Origin: Bimuria novae-zelandiae CBS 107.79
Lineage: Eukaryota > Ascomycota > Dothideomycetes > Pleosporales > Didymosphaeriaceae
Assembly (NCBI GenBank): GCA_010015655.1
Contig: ML976823.1
Location: 20,480-42,320 of the forward strand
Direction of reading: 5' to 3'
DNA length: 21,841 nucleotides
Positions 1-10,987 of the stretch are shown here, in pieces (the stretch's first letter is position 1; the number at the start of each line of letters is the position of its first letter). Made by a program: the position numbers and the translations under genes. A model generated the notes under the pieces. It was not told the origin of the DNA. It saw only the letters and a program-made list of their open reading frames with translations, and searched no databases.

Positions 1-164
1 GTACCAGGCCTATAGGCACTTAATTCATTCGAGGCTACATTCTTATACACGCACTCCCACATGCCTCTGCTAGGAGATACGCCAACATCGATCCTTTAAG
101 TGACCTGCGCTGATACATTACTACCCTAATTTAAATTAGAATAAGGTGTAAGCGTCTTATAATA
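1..164 (+). repeat. 3' end of the Gypsy 5' LTR (partial)
   Basis: Positions 113-164 match the last part of the Gypsy 3' LTR (18630-18683) and of the solo LTR at 11845-12338 (reverse strand). They share a CCCTAA block, then GAATAAGGTGT, then an end resembling CTTATAACA, here with the final C read as T. Upstream of about 113 the similarity to the other LTRs is weak and needs gaps, and this stretch keeps many CA/TG dinucleotides, unlike everything to its right. It may be a diverged LTR or a different sequence. No primer-binding site was recognised after 164. Confidence 0.5.
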
Positions 165-239
165 CTTTAACTACCTTATAGTATAATAGTAAGACTTAGT
201 TTAAGCACTATAGCTTTAGTACCTAAGGAAAAGACCCTA

Positions 240-2128
240 AAAGAGATAATTATTAAATAAGTAGCTTAAATAGCCTAGCTATAGAAAATTATTAACTAGA
301 TAAGTAAAAAAATAAGTAAATAAGAGGATACGAAATATTAACTAAAGGTCCTAAAGCCTAAACCTTACTCTAAAAAGGGCCACCTAGGAACATTCCTAAC
401 CTAGATAGAACTATTTATCTACTATAACCTAAAAAAGTTTAATATAAAATAAGATAAAATCTTAGTCACTTGTATAAACATGTAAGACAAGGTAATAGTA
501 TAGGCTAGACTAATAATTAATAATTTCCTTAAAAGTGGCAAGATAGAGGATTATAATTTAGACGCTACTAAGGACGCCTTTAAGGACTAAAAATCCTTTT
601 ATAAGGCTATAAAAGGAATATTTAGCACTATTAATAAAGGATACTAAGCTAAAATACGCCTCTAACGCCTACGTTAAGAGAAATTAGTAGTATTTTATAC
701 GCTAGAGTTTAAATAAATTATAATAAAACTTAATAGATAAGGAGAAGCCCTACATATAATTACCTACTATAATAGACTAAAGGAATTAGTTAAGGATAAA
801 CTAGTCTACTAAGGAAAAGTAAATAATCTAGAAGAGCTTATTAACGACGCTATTAAAGCAGATAATCGCCTATACAAGCGAAAGCTAGAGAAATAGCATG
901 GTACCTGACTGCTCTCTAGAAAAGAAAACAACGCTAGACCCGTTGGAAGAGATCGGGACGGAGATGTTATCATGACCGACGAAGCCTGGTGGTACAAGAA
1001 AAACGGCAAGGGAAAGCAGCCGTACAAACCTAAGAAGAACTACCAGGGCAGAAGTGGAATCTCGCAGGAAGAACGAGAACGGAGGTTTAAGGACAAGGCC
1101 TGCCTCTGATGTGGCAAGCAAGGCCACTTCGCCAAGGACTGTGAAGGTCAGGAGACTAAGGTCAGTACGACCAACCTCCTACGAGTGGCCATGGCCACCC
1201 TCGTGCCAGCAGAGGCGGAGGAGATAGACCTCACACAAGAGATCCCAGAACTAATAAAAGAATAGGGAGAGGGACGAAAAACCCTCCACGAATACTAGAT
1301 CTTCTAACGACTAGCAGATAACACCTGCTGGATATACAGTAGCACACTATATCACTTGTCTTAGTGCAAGGCGAAGGTGATCGTCTAAGGACCACATGGG
1401 TGGGACGCTTATTAGCTTGCCAAAAAACTACAAGGACCCCCGAAGCAGTACCTACGCCAGGTCACGATACAAGAACAATATGCACATGCCAAGTGGTGGC
1501 AATGCACACAAAAAGGATGCTAATAGCACTCTAAAGCTAAAGTTAAGGCCTCTTACTTTCTAGGAGGCTTAAAATACTATAGACTTAAAAAAAATTAGTG
1601 CAGCGTACTTAATAACTATTATAAATACTTTTTAGCCTATTAGGCTAAGTATTATAAATAGAATAGTTAGTATTAATATTTTAATATTACCTGTAAACTA
1701 TAGAAATAATAAAAGTTTAAGACAGGCTAGTTCCCTTAGGGCCTAGATCCCTAAAACACAAGTATAATAATAGAAAGTACGCAGCTAAGAAAAGACGTAA
1801 ACTACTTAATAATTAAATAAAACTAATATAACTTATAGTGCTTTATACGCCTAAGCCTGTAAGAAGAAGTAGCTTCCTCTAATAGCTACCTAAAATATAA
1901 AGTATTAGCCTAGAATAAGTGCCTTATTCTAAACTGCCCACAACACGGGAATTAGGGAGTATATAAATCTAATAGGATCTAAGAAACCTATATACTATAT
2001 TAATAATAATATAAGTAGCACAGGGTTAAAAAAGTCTTAAAGCTAGCCTAATTTAAGGGTTAGATACAGGAGGCAGAAGCCTTATAAGAGGGCTAAAATA
2101 AGTCTAAAAACTCTAAGGACTTAAAAAA
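240..2128 (+). pseudogene. Gypsy gag (capsid and zinc knuckle), RIP-inactivated and frameshifted
   Basis: This is the nucleocapsid/capsid gene of the Gypsy element. The frame with codon starts at multiples of 3 reads a retrotransposon gag (capsid) domain from about 350 to 890, including a recognisable segment around TYYNRLKELVKDKLVY with RIP stops between conserved blocks. It continues into a CCHC zinc knuckle, C-x2-C-GKQG-H-FAKD-C, at 1101-1142. A second Cys/His cluster (WWQC...GC..HS) lies near 1494-1532. The start codon could not be identified; 240 is an approximate left edge of readable similarity. The frame moves by one base in the same direction at about 1733, 1950, 2030 and 2125, mostly at homopolymers, so the tail is broken by small deletions as well as stops. 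The stretch from about 897 to 1525 is much less mutated than both flanks. Confidence 0.82.
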
Positions 2129-4589
2129 CAAGATAGTTACTAGGCAATAATCTATACTAGTAATAGTATAATTATTATAGCTTATTAAGTAGACACTCGC
2201 TAAGTTAAGAAACGCTTAATTAAGAATATTACGATGTATAGATATTATATTATAGCACTTATTAACCTAAGGGCGGACGCGTGTCTAATAGCCCTATAAG
2301 TAGTTAAAAAATATAATATACTATATTATAATAAAAGGACACTACTATAAATAGGACTTATAAATAGGACCTAGTTATAAAAATATAGTAATAGTTAGCT
2401 ACGCCTTAAGACAGCGCTAGTATAAGTTAATATAGAAGGCCTAGAAAGCTAACATGTTTTCACTATTATAAAGATAGGAGACATTAAAGCTATCGTAAAA
2501 TATAAATAGCTAGAATAATATAATCTATAAATAAACTAGGTTAAACGTACAATCCTTCCCTGAAACCTACTAGTAATAGCTTAGGCAAGCCCTGGTGGAA
2601 GGAAAACTCTCTAGAAACCTTAAATAAAGAAGGGGAACCGACTATCTAGAATATAAGAAATATTAGTATATAAGATAGACAGGATTTTAAAATAACACCT
2701 AAAATAGGTGTACTATATATAGGTCTAGGAGGCTAAAATAGTCCTTAATAACCTAGATCTACTAGAAGAATATAAGGAATTCATAGACCTATTTAAGGAA
2801 TATAATAAAACTATCCTACCTAAATATAAAGAGTAGGATTACGAGATACTACTAGTAAAAGAAGCTAAGCTATAGCTAAAGCGCCTAAGGCCCCTTACCT
2901 ATAAATAAGAAAAAGAGTTAAAAAAGCTAATATAGAAGAATATACGCTTAGGGAAGTAAAGACCTAGTTAGAGTTTTATAGCCTTCCCTATACTCTTTAT
3001 TCGCAAAAAGGATAGTAGACTATAACTTTATATAGATTATAGATAGCTAAATGCTGTTATAGTTAAAAACTACTACCTATTACCCCTAATAACGGAGCTT
3101 ATAGATTAACTCCGAGGAGCTAAATAGTTTACAAAATTTAACGTCTAAAATAGATTTTATAAGATTTAAATTATAAAAGGCTATAAGTAGAAAACGGCTT
3201 TCTGCACGCGATATAGGCTTTTTAAATATATAATTATACCTATAAGGCTAACTAACGCACTAGCAACCTTCTAAAAACTTATAAATTAAGTATTATATAA
3301 ATACTTAAATATATTCTGCACGGCATACCTTGACAACATATTAATATACTTAAGCAGAACCCTAAAAGAATATAAGAAATATATTTATAAAGTATTATAA
3401 AAGTTATAAGAGTATAAATTACTCTTATACCTTAAGAAATATAAATTCCACGTCACGGAAATAGAATACCTAGGATTTGTAATATCCCGGAAAGGTGTTA
3501 AAATAGATTTAAAAAAAATCGCGATAATAGAAGAATAGCTATTACCTAAATTAGTAAAGGATATTTAATTCTTTTTAGGCTTTATTAACTTCTATCGTAA
3601 ATTTATTAAGAACTACTTAAAAGTTCCTACTCTACTAACAGAACTTACGAAGACAAGAAAATAGCGACCTCTATAAGAGGTAAAGAAGGAAGCTTTTAAA
3701 TAGTTAAAATGCCTATTTCTAACGGCACCCCTACTATAAATATATAACCCTAAATAGTAACATCGCATCTACACGAACGCATTAGATTATGCGTTAAGGG
3801 CTATACCCTTATAAAAATATAATAATAAGAAATAGAGACTAGTCTTCTATTACGTAAGGAAACTCTTAGGAGCAAAACTTAACTATAAGATCTATAATAA
3901 AGAACTACTAGCTATTATTAACTATTTTAAGTAATAAAAGGCGTAACTTAAAAGAGCTAAATACTAAATAAAAGTATTTTTTAATTATCTTAATCTTACG
4001 CGCTTCACAACGACTAAAAAGCTTAATTAATAATAGGCTAGATAGTCTAAATAGATAGTAGAATTTAACTTCTATATTATGCATTTGCTAAAAAACGTAA
4101 ACACTATAGTAAACGCACTTAGTAAATAATTAAATTTTATAAAAGAAGATAATAGTAGTAACTATATCGTAATCTTAATTTACGCGAAGGACAAAACCTT
4201 TTACTATAATAAAATATAGCTTGCGCTAGCACTAGAGGTGCGACGCGCAGACTTTACCTATTATAGGCTAGTTATAAATAGGATATAGGACTACAATAGG
4301 CTTATAAATAAAGACTACTAAGCGTATAACCTTTACTAAGCTATAAAATTAATAGTATAAGACTATTAAAACTATATTTAGATTAGTAAGTAAATAGCTC
4401 CGTGGCTAATTAAGAAGCTACATAAAGATAAGGACTAGGAATACCTAGGAATTACTAAAATAACGCGTTAAATCGCGAATAAATATGTCATCCTTAGGCT
4501 ACGCTAGGCAGTATAGAAGGTACTAGACAACTATTTAGCCTATTATAAAAATAAGCCTAAGAGATATAAGCCCTATAGCCTTTTATAGT
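2129..4589 (+). pseudogene. Gypsy pol, first part: protease, RT, RNase H, integrase zinc domain
   Basis: One frame (codon starts modulo 3 = 2) runs without indel through all domains. An aspartic protease lies near 2255-2560, where the D-S-G-A motif reads N-L-R-A. The RT spans about 2820-3500, with blocks such as FRLC-like FCTRYRLFKYIIIPIRL and the catalytic box reading Y-L-D-N at 3326-3337; the second Asp of YLDD is Asn. A connection segment LGFVISRKGV is followed by RNase H from about 3760, where the first Asp also reads Asn (YTNALDYA). The integrase zinc domain ends at about 4570 with both Cys of C-x2-C read as Tyr. Dozens of TAA/TAG codons replace Gln and Trp. The gene stops abruptly at the Copia-1 insertion and resumes at 9918. 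Confidence 0.92.
4585..4589. repeat. Target site duplication of Copia-1 (left copy, ATAGT)
   Basis: ATAGT lies directly before the TGTCCG start of the left LTR and is repeated directly after the right LTR at 9913-9917. A 5-bp duplication is the usual length for Ty1/Copia integrases. Confidence 0.95.
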
Positions 4590-4813
4590 TGTCCGATTAT
4601 ATGGCCTCTATCTGTTGTGGATATGAGGCTGGAGCACTCTCTCTTTTGTACTATTCTAAATAGGGCTAGCGCTGCAGCGGCACTTATTTAGAGCCTCGCA
4701 CACATTTGCATTCCAGACACAGACAGAACACGAACATCATTAATAAATTATCACAACTATCAATTCTTATCATTGCATTATCTCAAAGTGACAGAACACT
4801 ATTAAATCTGACA
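4590..4813 (+). repeat. Copia-1 5' LTR (224 bp)
   Basis: It starts TGTCCGATTA and ends AATCTGACA (TG...CA). It aligns without gaps to the 3' LTR at 9689-9912 with seven differences. In every one the 5' copy carries the mutated state: six T for C and one A for G. Six of the seven are CpA to TpA (on one strand or the other), the preferred RIP context. Confidence 0.96.
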
Positions 4814-4855
4814 ATTAAAAGTCTTATTGCCTTAACTAAACCTTAAGAAAGGACG

Positions 4856-7800
4856 ATGTCGCTGTCAACACTCCGTGACTTAATAATCGTGTTAACTAAT
4901 TACACTAACTATACACCATGGCTGCTATAGCTAAAAGCGCGATGCGAACCAATATATATATAGCCTATTATTAACCTAGATAGAGCCAAACTCCCACGCA
5001 AAAGGCCGACACCGCCGTCGCCGCCAGAAATAGCAAGTTACTAACTAATTATCCGCGTAAACGACAACGATCAACAGAACCCTCTAACACGCCTATTAGA
5101 GCTATCAAACTCAGGACTTAAGGCATATAAGGAGGACATTAAGTTCTACAAGATACAGCTTAAAGACTATAAGATAAAGGACAAGGAATACCGCGAGGAG
5201 AGATTAAGTCTTAAGAAAGTGGTTATCTATATCTAATCCACTGTGTCGCCACACCTGCAACGCAACTGCTGCAAGCCTGGAGAGTAAATTTAGTAATAGA
5301 TTACGTCTCTAACACAGACCGTAGGCGTTGATAAAGAAGACGAGCGGGATAGAGTAAGAGCACGATACCTATAGGCCTTTAAGCTAATAAGACAACTATC
5401 AAACTGGGATACCTGGCTAACTAAGTATAATTAGGTAGCTATAAAAGCAGAGACAAATAATATCGCCGAAGTATAATTAATCTATAATACTATAAAGGAC
5501 TTCCTAACTATAATTATAAAGGCTGCTCCTACTTAGGGCGTGTCCTTTTAAGAAACTAGACGCCGAGACGCAGATATGACAAGGAAGGAGATAATAAAAC
5601 GCTTCTAAGAATATATAGTAATACTCTACCTAATTAAGGGCAAACAGCATAGGGGCGCCTTTGCTACTAGTGAGCTATCTCTCGCTGCTAGTAGTGCATC
5701 CACCCTAGGCACTGACAGGGACGCCTCTCACGCTGCTAAAGACGCGCCATCTTCCACGAATAACCAACGTGGACGGGGGAGACCTCGACAAAAACGATCC
5801 TTTAGTTAAAGTACCATATCTAAGCAGTCTTTAATAGAGGATATAACAATAGTTAAAGACAAAAAATGCCCTACTTGTAAACAAAGGCATAGTCTAAAAG
5901 ACTACTTCTACGCATATCCAGATCATGCACCAGAGTGGTTTAGGCCACGACCTGGCTTTGTAGACATGGTACAATACAGAATCCAAAATGATTCACATCT
6001 ATAAGAGGAGATAAGGAAGGTGAAAAGACTAAAGTCTTAAACACCTAGAATTAAATCATCGCATACTCCCACTCCAACTCGAATTACTAAGGCTAATAAT
6101 AAGTGACTAGATGGACGCAAGATTACTAAAATCCTAGCAAGCTTCTAAGCCGCATCCTTCTATAACAAATTAAACACGTACCCATTGCGATGCTTAGCTA
6201 TACTTAATTTAGGCACAACCTGCTATATCTTTAACAACATCAATCGCTTTGTCTCATACCGGCCACCAGCGCCAGGAGACTTTATATAGGCAGGGAATAT
6301 ATAAATATAGATTAAAGGATACGGGAGCGTCTATCTTAACGTATAAAGTGTAAGCGGTAATTAAATAATACGGCTAGATAATATCGCCTATTGCCCTAAT
6401 TTACTCTGTAACCTTGTATCGTTCCGATTACTCCGGAGGCAAGGCCTTTAGTGGGACATAAGGGTAGATCTAACAACTCTAAAAAGAAGAGATAATACTA
6501 TACTAGTAGAACTTTAAGAGTTGCACGGACAGTGGGTGCTAGAATACAGAATAAGGCTAGTAGGTAGTATTCCTACTAATGCTGCGCACGCCACTTACAA
6601 GACTAACACATGTACTAAATAAAGACTGCAGAAGGCAAACGCGTGGACCTGGCACTAATAATTAGGCTATCTAGGCCCTTAGGCCCTTAAATACCTCGTG
6701 CAGTAATTTAAGGGAGTAAGGATTAAAGGCCTTCTTACGGTTAAATGTAACGCCTGCGGTAAAGCAAAACTAAAACGGCAAATACGCTGGCAAGCTAGGG
6801 AGCGAACTAAAGGCCCTGGCGAGCAAGTCGCAGTAGACTTTCACGACTATAAAGCAGACAGCTTAATAAGAGAGAAGTGCTAAATGCTAATTACTAATTA
6901 ATTCTCTGGCTTTGCATAGGACTTCTACTTTAAGGATAACCGCCTAGCATGGTTAATTATTAAATTACTTAGCACTTTTGTACGGTTCATGGAAGTATAA
7001 TACAACGTTATGGTAAAAGTAATTAAATCTAATAACAAGATCTTCTTTATTAAGGTAGAAGTTAAGAAGTAGTGCGGAGCGCAAGGTATTAAGATTAAGC
7101 CTTTAGCACTAGATACCTAAGCATAAAATAGAGAAGCAGAACGCTTAAGGGGTGTAATTAAGGAAAAAGCGCGCGCGATGCGACTAAACTCTAACCTACC
7201 TTAGTAAATATAGCCTGAGATTACGCGAGCCGCAGTCTACTTATATAATTAAACGCTAAACTACGCTAATTAATGGCGATCTCTATACGAAGTGTTCTTT
7301 ACAATAGTAGCCTTTTAGAATAGTATTGTCACCTAACTAAAGAAGCCTAATTAAGCTTACTTAAAAGCCTATGGCTGCAAGGCCTTTACTATAACTAATA
7401 ACACTAAACGTGGCAAGAGCAAGCTCCAGCGACTAGACCCTAAAGTATAGATAGGTTATCTAGTTAGCTACAAATCAACCAATATCTAGAGAATATAGAT
7501 TCCCCCACTAGCAAAGACAATTAGTACTCGCGACGTGATTTTCGACGAGGATACTGTGTTCTTAGGCAAAACTAAAGACCTGATAGATAACCTTATGCAC
7601 AACATATTGGAAGAAATAGTAGCCTAGGTGCGATTAGTAGAGCTACCTTCTTTACCTTAACAAGAGCAAGCCACCGAGTCCTTCTTTAAGGATAAGATAA
7701 TTAGTAAAGCGCTAGAGGAAGAGGTTAAAAGCGCTCCTAAGTATAATTAAGGTAGGAGAGCTAGGTACGAATATCTAACGCCTCTATTAACACCGCCACT

Positions 7801-9664
7801 AGTAACACTCCTTGCACAATTAATGGCAAGAGGCGATTAAGCTGGACTACCCTAAGAGTTATAAATAGGGCAGTTGCAAACAAGCGCATAGGCCGTAGCC
7901 TTTATAGCAGGCACTAAAGCTGGCAGCAATAGCAAATATAAAGGCAAGATTCTTAATAAGGCGTAGCTTCGACGAATAATTATATTAAGTAAGAAGCTAC
8001 ATCGAAGCGTGCTTCTAGAGCCACCTACATGCTAAAGCAAGCTCGAAGATTACCCTCTTTATAATATGTGGAAGGAAGCAGAACGTTCCTATCTATAGAG
8101 CCACAAGGAAATAAAGTCTTGGAGCGAGGTCGCAGCAGCTCTAGTAAAGGCAGTAGGCTATTAAATCCTCGACTACATATGGGTATACACCTACAAGTTT
8201 AATAAATACTATTAACTATAGAAGTGCAAGGCAAGACTAGTAGTACGGGGCGATTAATAGCAGCACCTAACCTCGCAAGAAACCTACGCCGTAACACTTA
8301 CAGGACGATCCTTTTGCATGCTTATAGCGATTGCAGCTTGGTTTGACCTAGAGCTTATCTAACATAACGTTACGAACGCGTTTGTTCACGCAAAGCTAGA
8401 TAGAGAAATCTACATAAGAATGCCCCGCGGATACTCGCGAGCAGGCACAGTTCTTAAACTACACAAAGCACTATATAAACTACGCATATCTCCACTACTC
8501 TAGTAAAGAGAGTTCACATTAACGCTCCGTAATATTAGCTTTAAAATAGTGCCCCACGAGCCATGCTGCCTTATTAAGGACGGCATTATTATCTTCTTCT
8601 ATGTAGATAATCTTATTATCGCCTATTAGAAGAATCACGAGCCTGCAGCAAAAGCAGCTATTAAAGAGATAAGAACTAAATTTACCTTTACTAGCGGGAA
8701 AGACCTGTAATAGTTTCTAGGAATTAAAATCATTAGGGACCGCTTAAACAGAAAGATCTGGCTTTTATAAGCATTATACATCGACAAAATATCGCGCCTT
8801 ATTAATTACCATGAGATTCGCCACAATACCCCGATAGGTTCAATCGAATTACTCCTAAGAACAGGACTAGCTAGTAAGGGTGAGATTAATTAATACCAGC
8901 GTAAAGTTGGATCAATTCTCTATGCTATAGTTATAACTCGACTAGATATTGCCTTTGCAAGCTCCAGATTATCACAATTCTTATCTAACCTAAGCGAAGA
9001 GCATTAAGCGGCTACTAACCAAGTTCTCCTCTATCTTGCTAATACTAAATTACTAGGTCTTTAGCTTAGGGGTGTAGATACTCTAGAAGTAGCAAGCGAC
9101 GCATCCTTTGCAGATAATACACTCGATCGCAAGAGTTTACAAGGATACATTATTAAGCTATTTAGTGGCCTGATTACCTGGAAGGCAAGCAAGCAAGATA
9201 TAGTTACTATATTAACAATAGAGGCCGAACTTCTAGCGCTTTTACAAGTGGCTAAGGAGGCTATCTTCACTTCACGATTACTCTAGGAGCTCTAGATCGC
9301 TATAAGCAATTACCTAATCACAATTAACTGCGATAATTAACAAACTATTCGCCTGGTTACTAAAGAGATCGCAAAGCTGCAGACCAAGCTCCGCCATGTA
9401 GATATCCACAATTACTAGCTAAGATAAGAAGTCACACTTAGGAAAATTAAGGTGGACTATTAACGCTCAGAGGACATGGTTGTAGATGGACTTATAAAGG
9501 CCCTGCCAGTAAACAAATAGAGCAAGTTTCTAAATAAGCTAGGACTTAAAGATATATTAGACAAGATTACTAATTAAGAGGTTGCCCTGCAGGATCTACA
9601 GCAGAGGATAGAGGCCTTTAAGTTAGAATAATGGATAGATGAATAATGCGAAGGTCCAGCTTGA
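4856..9664 (+). pseudogene. Copia-1 gag-pol polyprotein, one frame of 1602 codons closed by RIP stops
   Basis: This was a single Gag-Pol polyprotein. The chosen ATG at 4856 is in frame with every domain and begins MSLS, as in Copia-4. Domains in order: gag with W-rich N-terminus; zinc knuckle CPTCKQRH near 5867-5920, whose last Cys reads Tyr; protease near 6206, where the Asp of D-S-G reads Asn (NLGTT); integrase with Asp at 6836, a second Asp read as Asn, and the Glu kept in NREAER near 7132; RT with AIAAWFDLEL and NAFVHAKLDREIYIRMPRGY, then the catalytic box Y-V-D-N at 8600-8611; RNase H with the Asp at 9098 kept (VASDASFAD) and a C-terminal DGLIKALP motif. Internal stops are TAA or TAG. 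The first TGA, at 9662-9664, falls where the protein should end and is probably the native stop. Confidence 0.93.
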
Positions 9665-9670
9665 GGATAA

Positions 9671-9688
9671 GCCTAAGCTGAGGGGGTG
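9671..9688 (+). other. Copia-1 polypurine tract region
   Basis: A purine-rich run, GCTGAGGGGGTG, ends directly at the start of the 3' LTR. This is the usual place of the primer for plus-strand DNA synthesis. The assignment rests on position and composition only. Confidence 0.65.
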
Positions 9689-9912
9689 TGTCCGATTATA
9701 TGGCCTCTATCTGTTGTGGATATGAGGCTGGAGCACTCTCTCTTTTGTACTATTCTAAATAGGGCTAGCGCTGCAGCGGCACTTATTTGGAGCCTCGCAC
9801 ACATCTGCATTCCAGACACAGACAGAACACGAACATCATCAATAAATCATCACAACCATCAATTCTCATCATTGCATTATCTCAAAGTGACAGAACACTA
9901 TCAAATCTGACA
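9689..9912 (+). repeat. Copia-1 3' LTR (224 bp)
   Basis: It is the direct repeat of 4590-4813, starting TGTCCGATTA and ending AATCTGACA. It holds the unmutated base at all seven differing positions, so it is close to the original sequence of the LTR. A short open frame across it (9686-9910) is accidental. The target duplication ATAGT follows at 9913-9917. Confidence 0.96.
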
Positions 9913-9917
9913 ATAGT
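9913..9917. repeat. Target site duplication of Copia-1 (right copy, ATAGT)
   Basis: This is the second copy of ATAGT, directly after the terminal CA of the 3' LTR. Gypsy pol resumes at 9918 in the same frame as before the insertion. Confidence 0.95.
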
Positions 9918-10987
9918 TACTAAAGCCACCCCTAAGGGCATAGTCTAGTGTAATTATAGACTTTATTATAAAGCTACTAGTATTACTAGCACTAAGGAAC
10001 AAGGACCCTTATAACTTAATTTTAGTTATAGTCTATTAACTTACTAAAGAGTTAAGGTTTATGCTAATTAGGGAAGCTATATTAGTAAAAGAACTAGCCT
10101 ATATAGTAAAATAAAAACTAATATTATAAGTTAAACAACCCGACGAATTTAGTGTAGACAGGACCAAGATATTTACATTATTATATTAGACTATATTTAT
10201 AGCTAAATTAGGGATTAAGCATAAGCTTATAATAAGCTTCTACTTTAAAATAAATAGCTAAATAGAGCGCACGAACTAAACGCTAGAATATTATTTTTAG
10301 ATATATATAAATAAGCTTTAAGATAATTAGGTAGAGCTATTGCTAATAGCTTAACTAGAATACAACAGCGCAAGATTGGCGACTATAGGGTACTTGCCAT
10401 ACTATGCTAACCATAGATGTGAGCCAACGACTTACCGGGACCTATTAGACATCTAGAGCATTACAAAGAACGCAGCTAACAAAGCTAAACTTATATAAAA
10501 TCTATATAAAACACTACACGAGAATATCGCGCGGCGTAATAAATAAATAGCTTAATAAGTAAATAAGAAAAGGATTATAAGATTAACTTTTAAGAAGGGG
10601 GATAGAGTCCTCCTCTTATAAAAAAATCTTAAGATAATAAGACTAAGTAAAAAACTAAATAACTTTTAAAAAGGACTATTTAAAATTTAAGAGGTTAAAG
10701 GACTAGTTAATGTTTAACTATAGTTACCTATAAATACACGGATTTACCTAGTCTTCTATAAGTTATTATTAGAACCAGCACCACTAAACACTAAACTAGA
10801 AATATAACTTAAACTTAAAGATAAGGAGTACGAGGTTAAAGTAATTAAAGATCTATAAAAGATTAAATATTAGTATAAGTACCTAGTAAAATAAAAAGAA
10901 TAGCTAAAGAGCTATAATATATAGAAACTAGCAAGGAACCTTACTAACTATAAAAAGACTTTAAAGAAGCTAAGGCTAAAGGTTTAA
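9918..10987 (+). pseudogene. Gypsy pol, second part: integrase core, C-terminal domain and chromodomain
   Basis: This continues the frame of 2129-4589. The integrase core reads IIDFIIKL near 9953 (first catalytic Asp kept), FSVDRTKIFT near 10150 (second Asp kept) and IERTN.TLE near 10261-10290 (Glu kept). The C-terminal part has KKGDRVLL near 10597. From about 10826 the sequence reads EYEVKVIKDL, then YLVK.KE and KLARNL, with the expected Trp positions read as stop codons. This is a chromodomain, which defines the element as a chromovirus; in that family the domain is thought to guide integration to chromatin marked by histone H3 lysine 9 methylation. The first stop after the chromodomain is TAA at 10985-10987, which could be native or a mutated Gln codon. 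Confidence 0.9.

Larger units (their letters stand above)
4590..9912 (+). mobile_element. Copia-1: complete Ty1/Copia element, 5323 bp, RIP-degraded
   Basis: A full-length Copia element lies between two 224-bp LTRs with a perfect 5-bp target duplication. The domain order gag, protease, integrase, RT, RNase H is diagnostic of Ty1/Copia (integrase before RT). It interrupts the Gypsy pol between the integrase zinc domain and the integrase catalytic core. Element plus duplication is 5328 bp, a multiple of three, so the host pol frame is unchanged across it. The internal frame has no indels, only RIP-type substitutions. Confidence 0.96.

Noticed and set aside
885..1127. Minus-strand ORFs across 809-1127
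   Set aside because: They lie antisense to the Gypsy gag zinc-knuckle region. They are open because this block is RIP-spared, and no protein features were seen.
4856..9664. Alternative genetic code with TAA/TAG as sense codons
   Set aside because: TAA/TAG replace both Gln and Trp, catalytic Asp is also lost to Asn, and LTR pairs prove directional C-to-T and G-to-A change. RIP explains all of this.
9686..9910. Plus-strand ORF of 74 codons
   Set aside because: It coincides with the Copia-1 3' LTR and survives only because that LTR escaped RIP. It resembles no protein, and the 5' LTR copy is broken.
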